64,000 nucleotides of DNA from NCBI GenBank assembly GCA_020636375.1, contig JACJXZ010000020.1, positions 120,712-184,711 on the forward strand. The letters run 5' to 3'. The translations under genes were made by a program, and so were the position numbers. Shown here piece by piece: positions 1 to 8,364 of this stretch. A model generated the notes under the pieces. The model saw only the letters and a program-made list of their open reading frames with translations. It made no database searches and was not told the DNA's origin. This DNA comes from Lewinellaceae bacterium. Lineage in GTDB: Bacteria; Bacteroidota; Bacteroidia; Chitinophagales; Saprospiraceae. The first letter of the stretch is position 1. Every line of letters begins with the position of its first letter.

Positions 1-1509
1 ATACACCACCCCCTGGAAAGGCGTGCCGGCCTGCAGGGCCGTATCCAGCGTTAGGCTGTAAACCGGCCAGGCAGCGAGCTGCAGGGTTATGGTGCTGTCG
101 CAGCCCTGCGCGTCGGTGAAGGGAAAGGGGTAGGCGCCGGGCTCTTCAAAGACGGTATGCATAAAGTGAAAGGCCTCGCCCTCGCAAAAGCCGGTATCGA
201 TGACAGCAGGGGCAGGCGGGCAATCGATGGTGGTGAAGGCCGTGCTGCTACAGCCCTCCGCCGCCCCGTAGACATGGTTGTAGGGCACGATAGTGGCAAA
301 GAGCTGGGTGCTGGGCGGCAGGGCTTCGGTAAGCTGGTAGGCCGTATCCCAGCCCACGTCGGTGCGGGGCAGAATATCATCTCCGCCGGGGGCGGTGCCG
401 AGCTGCAGGTAGTAGCCGTCGAAGCAGCCTTCGGCGGGCGGCCAGCGCAGCAGGGGAAATAGAGAGCTGTCTTGCACCGGCAGCAGCGCCGGGCCGCAGG
501 GGGCGGGGCGGCCGCGATAGCGGTAAATTTTGCCTTTTCTGGTACAGAAATAGCCTACTGTATCGCTTGTCATAAAGACTTCCTGGACAAATATCTCTTC
601 ATTTTCTTCTATTGCAAGAGTATAGTGTTGTTTCCAGCTTTCGCCGCCGTCGGTAGTGACAAATATGCCCTTATTCGGGGCTACTCCTATCCAGCCCAGG
701 GTATCGTTGGCAAAGTAAATAGAAACGGGGCCTAAGAGTTCCTCCCCCATTATCGGATAGCAGTCCCAGGTATAGCCTCCATCCGTACTACGGCAGACGG
801 AATTGTCTTCGGCAGCTACCCAGCCCAACTGAGGGGTAAGAAAAAAAACATCAAAATAATCGCGGAACATAGACAACTGCAGCTCCCAGCTTTCGCCTCC
901 GTCGGCGGTATGGTACAGGCGCCCATTAAAGCCGGAATTGCCAATTATCCAGCCATTGTTTTCGTCTACAAAATGGATTTCCCGGGCGTTTAAATCAGGG
1001 CTTGGAGATTGGGCTTGCCAGGTTCTTCCGCCGTCCGTAGTTCTTTGGGTAGAAACGTTCCAGGCAGAAATCCAACCCGTATCTCGGTTGATAAAAAACA
1101 AGCCGCCGATGATCCCGTTTTGGCCGGGAGCTAGGTCAAATGCCGACTCGTACCAGTCTTCCCCCCCATTATTGGTCCAATACGTGACGCTCAAGCTATT
1201 AGCGGAGATGCAGCCGTTTTGTTCATCAGTAAAAAAAATATTGTTGGGGTAAGGGCCGGAGGGAGTGAACATTTCCCAATTGTCGCCGCCATCTGTGGTC
1301 TTCATATAAAAACCGTCCTCAATACCCCCAGAGACAATATTGAAGCCGCAAGCCCAGCCAATCGAGTCATTAATGAAATGAATGTCCTCAAAAAAGGTAT
1401 AATTAAAAACGTCTTCATAATCGTCATACACCAATTCCCAGCACTGCCCCCAGATGGTATTTAACAAAAACAAAAGAAAGAAAGAGAAAGAAAAAAGATG
1501 CCTTTTCAT
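1..1509 (-). CDS. Secreted YCF48/BNR-like repeat protein, C-terminus outside window
   Basis: An open frame runs from ATG at 1509 to the window edge without a stop (503 codons), so the C-terminus is missing. The first ~22 residues are a signal peptide (basic start, Phe/Leu-rich core, ending WGQ). Six Asp-box-like repeats follow between about residues 55 and 310: TTDGGDNW, TNNGGEDW, TTDGGRTW, TADGGESW, STDGGYTW and TTDGGESW. Most blades also carry a GW motif (IGWACG, TGWISA, NGWIIG, LGWVAA, LGWIGV). This is the YCF48-like/sialidase-type beta-propeller pattern common in Bacteroidota surface proteins. After the propeller come fibronectin-like segments, one with the phrase GCDSTITL that is frequent in T9SS cargo. 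It is probably exported and surface-bound by T9SS, but the sorting domain would lie off the window. No enzymatic function is claimed. The last in-window codon is complete. Confidence 0.85.
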   Translation of the reverse strand, partial: MKRHLFSFSFFLLFLLNTIWGQCWELVYDDYEDVFNYTFFEDIHFINDSIGWACGFNIVSGGIEDGFYMKTTDGGDNWEMFTPSGPYPNNIFFTDEQNGCISANSLSVTYWTNNGGEDWYESAFDLAPGQNGIIGGLFFINRDTGWISAWNVSTQRTTDGGRTWQAQSPSPDLNAREIHFVDENNGWIIGNSGFNGRLYHTADGGESWELQLSMFRDYFDVFFLTPQLGWVAAEDNSVCRSTDGGYTWDCYPIMGEELLGPVSIYFANDTLGWIGVAPNKGIFVTTDGGESWKQHYTLAIEENEEIFVQEVFMTSDTVGYFCTRKGKIYRYRGRPAPCGPALLPVQDSSLFPLLRWPPAEGCFDGYYLQLGTAPGGDDILPRTDVGWDTAYQLTEALPPSTQLFATIVPYNHVYGAAEGCSSTAFTTIDCPPAPAVIDTGFCEGEAFHFMHTVFEEPGAYPFPFTDAQGCDSTITLQLAAWPVYSLTLDTALQAGTPFQGVVY

Positions 1510-1529
1510 GAGATGATAAATATAGTAAA

Positions 1530-1561
1530 GCCCTGAAGCCGTTGCACAACGGCTTCAGGGC
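1530..1561 (-). terminator. Strong hairpin, probable terminator of the 927-aa gene
   Basis: GCCCTGAAGCCGTTG and CAACGGCTTCAGGGC form a perfect 15-bp stem with a 2-nt loop. It starts 20 nt after the stop codon at 1581 and is followed on the minus strand by TTTACTATATTT, a moderately U-rich tail. It also lies just upstream of the ATG at 1509, so it separates the two secreted-protein genes. Confidence 0.7.
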
Positions 1562-1580
1562 AGAAGTTAGAAAATAGTAT

Positions 1581-4364
1581 TTACTGCAGTTTCACCACGC
1601 GGCCAGATCGTATGCTTTTACCAGCCTGCAAGTGGTAGAAGTAGGCCCCCTCGGGCCAGGCATGGGCAGCAGGCAGTTGTACTTTCTGCCGGCCCGCATC
1701 CAGAGCCAGCGCCTCGGCGTATACCTGTTTGCCACTGGCATTGAAGATGCTCAACCGGGCTTCCAGCGACGCCGGGGCGGAGATGTGGAAGGACAGGCCC
1801 TGCCGGAAGGGGTTGGGTACGGGGGGGATGCTAAGGGCAGCGCCGCCGGGCGTTCCAATGCCGGGCGCGGGCCGGCCGCCCCCTTCCAGGGATTGCAGGC
1901 GCACCTCAAGGGCAGCGCCATCGTTGGCGAAGGCCAGGGGGCGCAGCAACGCACTGTCGATGCTGAGGTAGGACAGGGGATCCTCCACTTCCTCCTGGGG
2001 GGTGAATACCAGGCTTAGGATGTTGTCGTTGGGCGTGAAGGCCGTGCTGTCGCCGTCGAGGTCGTACCAGGCCAGCCGCACCACGCCATCGGCTTCCTCC
2101 TGAAAGCTGTAGGCATTGCTGTCTACCAGCATGGCATCTTGCACAAAACCGCTGAAGCTGAGGTAATTCGTGTCAAACTGCAGGGCAAACTGCAGGGCGC
2201 TTAAATAGGCCGTACCCGTCGGCGCCACATCTATGCGCACGTCGTTTTCTCCACTGCCTTCCGGAGGGGTGTTTTCCTCCATGGCAAGGACAAATTCCCC
2301 TCCGGTGACAAGGTCGTTGGCGCAACTGCAATCTATATCTCCTACCTTAATGGCGTCAAAGCAGGCTTTATAGCCGGTGGCTGAATTGAACTCCACGCAT
2401 TCTGGTATGCCATTCACTAATGGGTCCGGAATAGGAAAGGTATAGCCGCAGGGGATGAAGCGCCAGTGCGGCGCTCCGGCAAAGGTAGCGCTGATGCCCA
2501 GGATGGCCTTGCGGAGCTCAATGAGGTCCAGGGTGGTTATACCGTCAACTCCGTTGACATCGGCAGCGATTAAATCGCGAGGGTCTTCAAATTGTTCTAC
2601 CCCCAGGATATGCTTGCTTATCAACACCAGGTCGAAAGTGCTGATGCCACAAGATAAATCTTCGGTATCCGTTTTGCAGGCCGCCAGCACGTAAGACTCT
2701 CCCTGCGCACAGCCCGGAGTTTGGAAGTAGCCTTCTTTGCCGGTAGTATAGCTGAATTCGCAGGGCGGCAGCGCCGCGCACGAACAGGAAGCAGTGCCGG
2801 CCGGCAATACGCAGATGTCCACGCCTTCAACCGGGGCCCTCTCAGAAGGGTTGTTATAACACCCCATCGCTACTTCGCCCACCGGGAAATGGCCGGCATC
2901 GCCAAGGGTAAAGCCTTTGTCCAGCGCAGAAATCACACATAAGCCATCAGTGATGTCAAGGTTGTTCCATTTCGCCCGCCGGACTTTCAGGTCGTTAATG
3001 CTGACGCAGGCGGCCGTGCTGCTGACAATGATATCAAAAACTTTGGCGGAGTAGGCATTCGTAGCGCTCTGGCAGAGCCCGAAGGCCACTACTTTGCTGT
3101 TTTCCCGGATTTCAATGCACTGCCCGTTCTGAGGATAATTGGCCCCTTGGGAAGCACAGGAGGTGCTGAGGCAGTATTCAGGCACTCCAGTACTGGCGGT
3201 GGCTGGGTCAATAATGGCATCGCCGCTAGTGATCAATTCAATTTCCAACAGCAGGTTGTCAATATCAAAAATGAGATTAGGCGGGCCAGATAGCAGCACC
3301 GGGAATTTGTACTTGCCCTCTTCAATGATTTCCGGCGCTTCTATCTCCACCCTCAGGTTTTCCTCTCCCCCGTCCAGGCAGGGAAAGGATTCGTTTTGGA
3401 AGGTAACGGCGCCGGCGCCGCCCAATTCCGGGGCGCAGCAGACACCGTTTCCGCCCGAATCATGAACCTGTATGCGGGCAAAATCCAGAGTAAAGTTGAT
3501 TTTTCCGCCGGCAATGGGCTCGGTGGGGGTGTTGACCGTGATTTTGGCTAAATCTGCTTCACCGTTGGCGTCGAGGTTGAGGGTGAAGGTGTTGTTCAGA
3601 GGGGCAGGAACAAAAGTACCGCTGAGATAGCCATTTTCAGCATCTAGGCCGTCAGTAGTAAGGGATGAAACAGGGAGTATCTCCAACCCCCCATACACAT
3701 CCTCATAAGAAATACCAAAATCCAGCCGTTCCAGGGTGATGCTGCCGTTGGGGTTGTCGCCATCCCGTATCTTCAGCGGGATATCAACGGTAGCTGCCGA
3801 AAGGGTAGAGGGATCGGGATACTCCAGGAATATTTCCACATTGCGGCTTTCACTGGTGCAGGAGGCGGGTATGGGGCCTTCGAAGGGCAGGCCGACCGGG
3901 GAAATGGTGAAGTGGCTTTCGTCGCATTGGAAATTGGGTAAAGACGTACAGCCAAAGTTGAGGTCAATGTCGGTGAAATCAAAACTGAAGGCCTCTCCCG
4001 GGTCCACCCGTACAATGACTTCAAAGAGCGGTGGCTGCAATGGGCCAAAGCTATAGCCTGTACTAACATGGTTGCCCATTATTTCAAACCCGGTTTGGTT
4101 GTTGGTAATATTAAACGCATCAAAACCTGAGTCCCAAATGACGTCCTCAATCCTGGCGTTTCCGCCGCTTACCGTACCGGAAAGGTCGAAATCACAAGCG
4201 GTGAGGGGGTTCAGGTTCTGGTTGGCAAGAAGGAGGACGGGGACTTTCACGGTAAAACAGTCCAGCGGTTGGATGTCTCCAACCCGCAGCCTAAAGTCGG
4301 CGTTATCACAAGGAGTTTGCCCCATCAGGGGTACAGAGGCGGCCGCTATCATAAGCAGGGCCAT
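1581..4364 (-). CDS. Large secreted T9SS type A protein with dockerin-like and cohesin-like parts
   Basis: 927 aa. The N-terminus is a hydrophobic signal segment ending LMGQ at about residue 16. The body holds repeated beta-sandwich segments (residues ~20-480). A dockerin-type stretch lies near residues 575-625, with two similar halves (ISTFDLVLISKHILG and ITTLDLIELRKAILG) around AADVNGVDG. A cohesin-like segment (ALQFALQFDTNYLSF) lies near 730-820. The last ~80 residues form a typical type A sorting domain, from PNPFRQG to GRVVKLQ. It is probably surface-attached or released through T9SS. Its partner and ligand are unknown. The first in-frame ATG is at 4364, but the codons directly before it read RRLRHHF and would make a better basic signal-peptide start. 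They are open back to a TAG near 4480 with no ATG/GTG/TTG start, so the true start is uncertain. A (TG)8 tract lies 33 bp upstream. Confidence 0.85.
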   Translation of the reverse strand: MALLMIAAASVPLMGQTPCDNADFRLRVGDIQPLDCFTVKVPVLLLANQNLNPLTACDFDLSGTVSGGNARIEDVIWDSGFDAFNITNNQTGFEIMGNHVSTGYSFGPLQPPLFEVIVRVDPGEAFSFDFTDIDLNFGCTSLPNFQCDESHFTISPVGLPFEGPIPASCTSESRNVEIFLEYPDPSTLSAATVDIPLKIRDGDNPNGSITLERLDFGISYEDVYGGLEILPVSSLTTDGLDAENGYLSGTFVPAPLNNTFTLNLDANGEADLAKITVNTPTEPIAGGKINFTLDFARIQVHDSGGNGVCCAPELGGAGAVTFQNESFPCLDGGEENLRVEIEAPEIIEEGKYKFPVLLSGPPNLIFDIDNLLLEIELITSGDAIIDPATASTGVPEYCLSTSCASQGANYPQNGQCIEIRENSKVVAFGLCQSATNAYSAKVFDIIVSSTAACVSINDLKVRRAKWNNLDITDGLCVISALDKGFTLGDAGHFPVGEVAMGCYNNPSERAPVEGVDICVLPAGTASCSCAALPPCEFSYTTGKEGYFQTPGCAQGESYVLAACKTDTEDLSCGISTFDLVLISKHILGVEQFEDPRDLIAADVNGVDGITTLDLIELRKAILGISATFAGAPHWRFIPCGYTFPIPDPLVNGIPECVEFNSATGYKACFDAIKVGDIDCSCANDLVTGGEFVLAMEENTPPEGSGENDVRIDVAPTGTAYLSALQFALQFDTNYLSFSGFVQDAMLVDSNAYSFQEEADGVVRLAWYDLDGDSTAFTPNDNILSLVFTPQEEVEDPLSYLSIDSALLRPLAFANDGAALEVRLQSLEGGGRPAPGIGTPGGAALSIPPVPNPFRQGLSFHISAPASLEARLSIFNASGKQVYAEALALDAGRQKVQLPAAHAWPEGAYFYHLQAGKSIRSGRVVKLQ

Positions 4365-4805
4365 GAAATGGTGGCGGAGCCGCCGGCCCCAAATGCTGTG
4401 TGTGTGTGTGTGCCCTCCTTCGCCGAGGCTTGTGCCTCCGCTGAAGCTTCGGCGACACGCGGGCGGCGGATAAATCTAGGCGCGTTAGCCAGCGCATTAG
4501 GCCCATTAAATCGGTTGTACATATAACAAATTTTTAGGTGAAAAAACAAAGAGCGCCACGTTTGGGTACAACTACTGTCCTCGCCTGATGCCAGGAAGCC
4601 GGAACGGGTTCACGTTAAAAAAATGGTATTGCGCGTTACGCTGTAGGTGCGCGAGTAGTGTTTGTTTTTTTTACCAGGTTTGAGATGCACAAGATAAGGT
4701 AAAGTCTGTATGGAGTCAAGAGGGGCAATGTTAAGGGAGTGCAAGTGGCACGAAATGCCGGCGCGATTGAATAAACGCGCTATCCCCTTCAATGGGCCAG
4801 CCGCT
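4365..4805. other. 441-bp intergenic region
   Basis: Holds the dinucleotide tract at 4397-4412 and an AT-rich stretch near 4500-4700. No convincing gene was found; a 60-codon minus-strand frame at 4610-4792 shows no recognisable features. Confidence 0.5.
4397..4412. repeat. (TG)8 dinucleotide tract upstream of secreted-protein start
   Basis: Eight TG units, 33 bp upstream of the annotated ATG at 4364. On the minus strand, frames with upstream ATGs at 4506 and 4549 read through it (as His-Thr repeats) in the two frames that are not the 927-aa frame. A change in unit number would shift which upstream start is in frame. Confidence 0.85.
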
Positions 4806-5477
4806 CTACGCTTTTCTCACCCACAATTGCTCCTTTTCCAATGTGAGCACATAACTTTGTTCCCGTTCTCTGAAAGTAAGCGTTAGGGGAAAAGAGCGGG
4901 CCGCCATTTCGGTGGGATACCACTGCTTATTGCGGGGGTCGACGATGATGAACAGGCCCTGCGGATCGCCGGCGGCGCAGAAGTTGTCGCAGTTGCCGGA
5001 ATAGAACGGCAGGCCGGACTTCCGGTGAAGGAATTCGAAGCTTTCCCGCACGTTGCGCACGGGCAGCCCTATTTCGCTGACAGAGAGGATGGAGGCGGCG
5101 GAGAAGGGCGCTTCGGCGCGGTGCGCCAGGTCCCGCCGGGCGATGAACTCGACGATGTTGCCGGCCGGGTCGTGGAAGTACATGGCATAGGCGTTCCAGT
5201 TGGAGAAGTCGATCAGCTCGGCATCGCCGTCGCGCAGGATGGGCGCCCTTTGTTTCAGCCATTCGAGGGCCGGCTCGTACTGGTAGGGAGGGATGTTGAA
5301 TGCGAAGTGGTAGTAGGGCTGTCCTTCCCGTTCTGCAAATACCAGGCGGGTGGCGCCTGCCTGAAGGGAGAAAGATTGGCTGCCTTCCCGTTGCCCCTTC
5401 ATGCCCAGCGTGTTGGTATAGAAGGCCCATTGGTCCGGCAGGGAGGAAGTAAAGAGCCGCAATTCTTCAAGTATCAT
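4806..5477 (-). CDS. VOC (glyoxalase/bleomycin-resistance fold) family protein
   Basis: 223 aa with two vicinal-oxygen-chelate modules. The first (~1-115) begins ELRLFTSSLPDQWAFYTNTLG and ends AYAMYFHDPAGNIVEFIAR, the classical metal-binding edge strand. The second (~130-220) begins SVSEIGLPVRNVRESFEFL and ends in a degenerate FIIVDP strand. The family includes glyoxalase I, ring-cleaving dioxygenases and resistance proteins; the substrate cannot be read from sequence. The ATG overlaps the 3' end of lspA by 4 nt (ATGA), so the gene is translationally coupled as the last gene of a guaD-lspA-VOC transcript. Confidence 0.85.
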   Translation of the reverse strand: MILEELRLFTSSLPDQWAFYTNTLGMKGQREGSQSFSLQAGATRLVFAEREGQPYYHFAFNIPPYQYEPALEWLKQRAPILRDGDAELIDFSNWNAYAMYFHDPAGNIVEFIARRDLAHRAEAPFSAASILSVSEIGLPVRNVRESFEFLHRKSGLPFYSGNCDNFCAAGDPQGLFIIVDPRNKQWYPTEMAARSFPLTLTFREREQSYVLTLEKEQLWVRKA

Positions 5478-5989
5478 GCATCGGAAATTTTTTCTTTCTC
5501 TTCTTCTTTTTCCTTTTTGAAGATCATGGGCAGCATAATGCCCAGGCCCACCATGATCGACACGTCGGCAAAGTTGAAAATGCCGGTGCGCAGGCTGCCC
5601 AGGCCCATGTTCATGAAATCGACCACCTGCCCGTAGAGGATGCGGTCGTAGACGTTGCTGATGCCTCCGCCGATGATGAAGCTGAAGGCCAGGGCCTGCC
5701 GGCGGTTGACGTTTTGGGAAAACAGGGTATACGCCAGCAGCCCCACCAGCAGGGCAAGGGGCAGGATGAGCAGCGTCCAGTAGCGCAGGTGGCCGGACAA
5801 GCCGGCGCCGAGGCTCAGGAAGGCCCCTTTGTTTTCCACGTATGAGAGCCGGAAGAAATCGCCCAGGTAAGACAGTTGCCCTTCTGCCATGAGTTGATCC
5901 CGCGCCAGTTCCTTGGTGGCCTGGTCACAGCCTATGTTCATTACAACGATTGCGGCGACCAGGGCGATTCGCTGCCAGTTAATTTTCAT
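5474..5989 (-). CDS. lspA: Lipoprotein signal peptidase (signal peptidase II)
   Basis: 171 aa inner-membrane aspartic protease that removes the signal peptide from prolipoproteins after diacylglyceryl transfer. Four hydrophobic segments are visible. Family motifs are in place: CDQATK near residue 21, ENKGAFLSLG near 52, SNVYDR at 111-116, VVDF with Asp124, and FNFADVS with Asp142. Asp124 and Asp142 correspond to the catalytic pair. The C-terminus is a charged Lys/Glu tail (KKEKEEEKEK), longer than usual. The start at MKINWQ directly precedes the first membrane segment. It lies 23 nt downstream of the deaminase gene and overlaps the VOC gene by 4 nt. Lipoprotein genes elsewhere in the window (8.4, 21, 32.9 and 36.8 kb) would be its clients. 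Confidence 0.95.
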   Translation of the reverse strand: MKINWQRIALVAAIVVMNIGCDQATKELARDQLMAEGQLSYLGDFFRLSYVENKGAFLSLGAGLSGHLRYWTLLILPLALLVGLLAYTLFSQNVNRRQALAFSFIIGGGISNVYDRILYGQVVDFMNMGLGSLRTGIFNFADVSIMVGLGIMLPMIFKKEKEEEKEKISDA

Positions 5990-6012
5990 GACTCTGTTTT
6001 TTAAATGTCCTT

Positions 6013-6483
6013 TTAATACCGGGTTTTGTCTTCCTTGTTTTCCCAGATTTTAAAAGCTTCAAGTGCTTTTTCGCGCATCATCTGTTGGGTGGGGATGTGG
6101 CGCTGGCTGTGGTGGTGGTCCAGTTCTTCATAAATAAACGCGTCGTCGAAACTGATCCGGGCGGCGTCTTCCCGGCTGCTGCCAAAGACGATGCGCCGGG
6201 GGCGCGCCCAGTATAAAGCGCCCAGGCACATGGGGCAGGGTTCGGAAGAAGCGTAGACCACGCAGCCGTCGAGCTGGAAGTGGCCGAGCTGTCGGCAGGC
6301 CTCCCGGATGGCCACCATTTCGGCGTGGGCGGTGGGGTCTTTGTCGGCCAACACCCGGTTCTGGCCGCGGCCGATGATCTCGCCATCCTTGACGACCACT
6401 GCGCCAAAGGGGCCGCCGTGGCCGGCCCGGACGCCCTCGATGGCCAGGCGGATGGCTTCCTCCATGAATTTTTCGTCTGACAT
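6013..6483 (-). CDS. guaD: Guanine deaminase (CDA-fold nucleoside deaminase)
   Basis: 156 aa from ATG at 6483. Zinc-binding motifs are TAHAE (His53, catalytic Glu55) and EPCPMC (Cys83, Cys86). Length and motifs (GGPFGAVVVKDG, DPTAHAE, LGALYWARP, and an aromatic C-terminus ending near TRY) match Bacillus GuaD-type guanine deaminases, which convert guanine to xanthine in purine salvage, better than tRNA adenosine deaminase TadA. A longer frame to 6603 exists, but its extra 40 residues have no family counterpart and overlap the promoter region of the divergent gene. It is probably the first gene of the guaD-lspA-VOC unit. Another CDA-family substrate is possible. Confidence 0.85.
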   Translation of the reverse strand: MSDEKFMEEAIRLAIEGVRAGHGGPFGAVVVKDGEIIGRGQNRVLADKDPTAHAEMVAIREACRQLGHFQLDGCVVYASSEPCPMCLGALYWARPRRIVFGSSREDAARISFDDAFIYEELDHHHSQRHIPTQQMMREKALEAFKIWENKEDKTRY

Positions 6484-6513
6484 AAAGCCGGTTGTTTGAT
6501 CAGTATTCAGCCA

Positions 6514-6545
6514 CAAAGTTGCAATTTTGTTTTGGTTTGGCACAA
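6514..6545 (-). promoter_or_regulatory. Candidate promoter for guaD-lspA
   Basis: On the minus strand TTG (6545-6543), 21 nt, then CAACTTTG (6521-6514). This is one mismatch from the Bacteroidota -7 consensus TAnnTTTG and lies 30 nt upstream of the deaminase ATG. Confidence 0.35.
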
Positions 6546-6559
6546 TAGAATATATTTTG
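6531..6559 (+). promoter_or_regulatory. Candidate promoter for the DUF819 gene
   Basis: TTTG at 6531-6534, then TATATTTTG at 6551-6559, a near-consensus Bacteroidota -7 box with one extra T. It lies ~55 nt upstream of the ATG at 6615, overlapping the divergent candidate. Confidence 0.3.
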
Positions 6560-6614
6560 CGAACCCGTTCCTGTCGAGTATCTTTACCGCCATGCGAATC
6601 CAAACCGGCGGAAT

Positions 6615-8012
6615 ATGATACAACCTGTTTTCAAAAACGACGCTATTGTCCTGGGCCTGCTCATCGTGGTCCTGGCCCTGGTTTTTGTCACTTCCGGGAG
6701 CAAGAACCCCCGTTGGCAGAAATTCTATACTTATGTGCCGCCCCTCCTGTTGTGTTATTTTTTGCCGGCCCTGCTCCACTGGCCGCTGGGGCTGATCGCC
6801 CCGCAGTGGTACGACCTGGATAAGTTGCGGGAGTTCCTGCAGGATGGCGTGGCGCCGGGCCTTTCCGACACTGCCGGCTGGGGAGAAATAAAGCGGGCTC
6901 TGGCGGCGAGTACGCTTCCGGAAGGTGCCCTTAAACCGTTTATCGTGAAGTCACAGCTCTACTTTGTGGCTTCCCGCTACCTGCTGCCGGCCAGCCTGGT
7001 TTTGCTTTGCCTTAGCATTGATTTCAAGGGCATCCTCAATCTCGGCCCCAAAGCGCTGATCATGTTTTTCGCTGCCACCACCGGCATCATCCTGGGCGGC
7101 CCGGTGGCCCTGCTGATCATCGACTATCTGGCGCCCGGCCTGGTGCAGGCCAGCCCGGACGAGGTGTGGCGGGGGTTGTCAACGGTGGCGGGCAGCTGGA
7201 TCGGCGGCGGCGCCAACCAGACGGCCATGAAGGAGATTTTTAATGTCAGCGACAACCTGTTTGCTTCCATGATCGTGGTGGATGTGGTAGTGGCCAACAT
7301 CTGGATGGGTTTCCTGCTCTACGGCGCCAGCATTTCGGACCGGCTGGACCTCAAGCTGAAGGCCGACAACTCCGCCATTGAGGATCTCAAACGCAAGGTT
7401 CAGGATTATCAGGCCAGCGTCGCCCGCATTCCCACCACCAAAGACGCTTTCGTCCTGCTGGCGGTGGCTTTCGGCGGCGTCTCTCTTTCCCATTGGGGGT
7501 CGGATATCATCACGCCGTTCATGGAGCGGTATAAGGAATCGCTGGACGCCGCCGGACTCAGTTCTCTGATGTCCGACTTTTTCTGGCTGATCGTCATTGC
7601 CACCACTTTGGGCCTGGCCCTGTCGTTCAGCAATGCCCGCAAGCTGGAAGGCGTCGGCGCTTCGCGCTGGGGCAGCGTGTTCATCTATATCCTGGTGGCG
7701 ACTATCGGCATGAAGATGAACCTGGGCGAAGTACTGCAGAACCTGGGCCTTTTCGCCATCGGTATCGTCTGGATGATGGTACACGTCACTATCCTGCTGT
7801 TTACGGCCTTCCTGATCCGGGCACCGTTCTTTTTTGTGGCGGTAGGCAGCCAGGCCAATGTCGGCGGCGCCGCCTCCGCGCCCATCGTCGCCTCTGCCTT
7901 CAGCCCTGCGCTGGCGCCGGTCGGCGTATTGATGGCGGTGCTGGGATATGCCCTGGGTACCTATGGCGCGCTGATCTGTGCTTTTTTGATGCAGGCGGTT
8001 TCGGTGGGGTAA
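6615..8012 (+). CDS. DUF819 family integral membrane protein
   Basis: 465 aa with about ten to twelve hydrophobic segments. The middle contains the glycine-rich stretch GSWIGGGANQTAMKEIF, and the end contains GSQANVGGAASAPIVASAF followed by GVLMAVLGYALGTYG. This duplicated SxxGGxxN / QANVGGAASAP architecture is the signature of the DUF819 (YjcL-like) family, probably related to carboxylate/ion transporters. A soluble loop (RLDLKLKADNSAIEDLKRKV) splits two five-helix halves. Substrate unknown. Transcribed divergently from guaD. The gene ends just before a heptamer-repeat element. Confidence 0.85.
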   Translation: MIQPVFKNDAIVLGLLIVVLALVFVTSGSKNPRWQKFYTYVPPLLLCYFLPALLHWPLGLIAPQWYDLDKLREFLQDGVAPGLSDTAGWGEIKRALAASTLPEGALKPFIVKSQLYFVASRYLLPASLVLLCLSIDFKGILNLGPKALIMFFAATTGIILGGPVALLIIDYLAPGLVQASPDEVWRGLSTVAGSWIGGGANQTAMKEIFNVSDNLFASMIVVDVVVANIWMGFLLYGASISDRLDLKLKADNSAIEDLKRKVQDYQASVARIPTTKDAFVLLAVAFGGVSLSHWGSDIITPFMERYKESLDAAGLSSLMSDFFWLIVIATTLGLALSFSNARKLEGVGASRWGSVFIYILVATIGMKMNLGEVLQNLGLFAIGIVWMMVHVTILLFTAFLIRAPFFFVAVGSQANVGGAASAPIVASAFSPALAPVGVLMAVLGYALGTYGALICAFLMQAVSVG

Positions 8013-8023
8013 TGGAGGAATCG

Positions 8024-8090
8024 GTTATTGGTTGTTTGTTGTCGGTTGTCGGCCTGGGAACCCAGGGCCTCCGGACAAACAACCGGCAAC
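8024..8090. repeat. Heptamer-array hairpin element (GTTGTNN type)
   Basis: Left arm is four heptamers from 8024 (GTTATTG, GTTGTTT, GTTGTCG, GTTGTCG). The right arm at 8076-8090 (CAAACAACCGGCAAC) is largely complementary. The centre is a perfect mini-palindrome CCTGGG-AA-CCCAGG at 8053-8066. It starts 11 bp after the DUF819 stop and could act as a 3' hairpin. Confidence 0.7.
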
Positions 8091-8120
8091 ATGCCCGGCT
8101 TGTCAGTAAGCGGACGCAAT

Positions 8121-8224
8121 TAGCATAACAATATAGCCATTAGCATAACAATATAGCCATATAACAATATAGCCATATAACAATATAGCCATATAACAAT
8201 ATAGCCATATAACAATATAGCCAT
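8121..8224. repeat. Tandem repeat: 2 x 20 bp plus 4 x 16 bp
   Basis: Two copies of a 20-mer (TAGCATAACAATATAGCCAT) followed by four exact copies of its 16-bp derivative (ATAACAATATAGCCAT). No spacers between units, so not CRISPR. A single unit of the same sequence recurs at 9034-9049. Confidence 0.95.
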
Positions 8225-8299
8225 ATAACAATTGCCCCAGGAATAAAGCTGCCAAGCCACGCTTTCGAAGCAGCATTAGTTACAACAAATGTGTCCAAC
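8225..8299. repeat. 75-bp direct repeat, copy 1
   Basis: Begins ATAACAATTGCCCC and ends TCCAAC. It matches 9050-9124 without indels and with about nine differences. Both copies directly follow the ATAACAATATAGCCAT unit. The pair brackets the small lipoprotein gene. Confidence 0.9.
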
Positions 8300-8364
8300 G
8301 ACTTACTGATAGCTGGCCATTGTTTTTCCCGCAGCCTCCCTTACATCCCGCAACAACCCTTTCA

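Noticed and set aside
4610..4792. 60-codon minus-strand frame
   Set aside because: No recognisable features and in an AT-rich spacer.
8121..8224. Possible CRISPR array
   Set aside because: The repeats are directly adjacent, with no spacers, and no cas genes are present.
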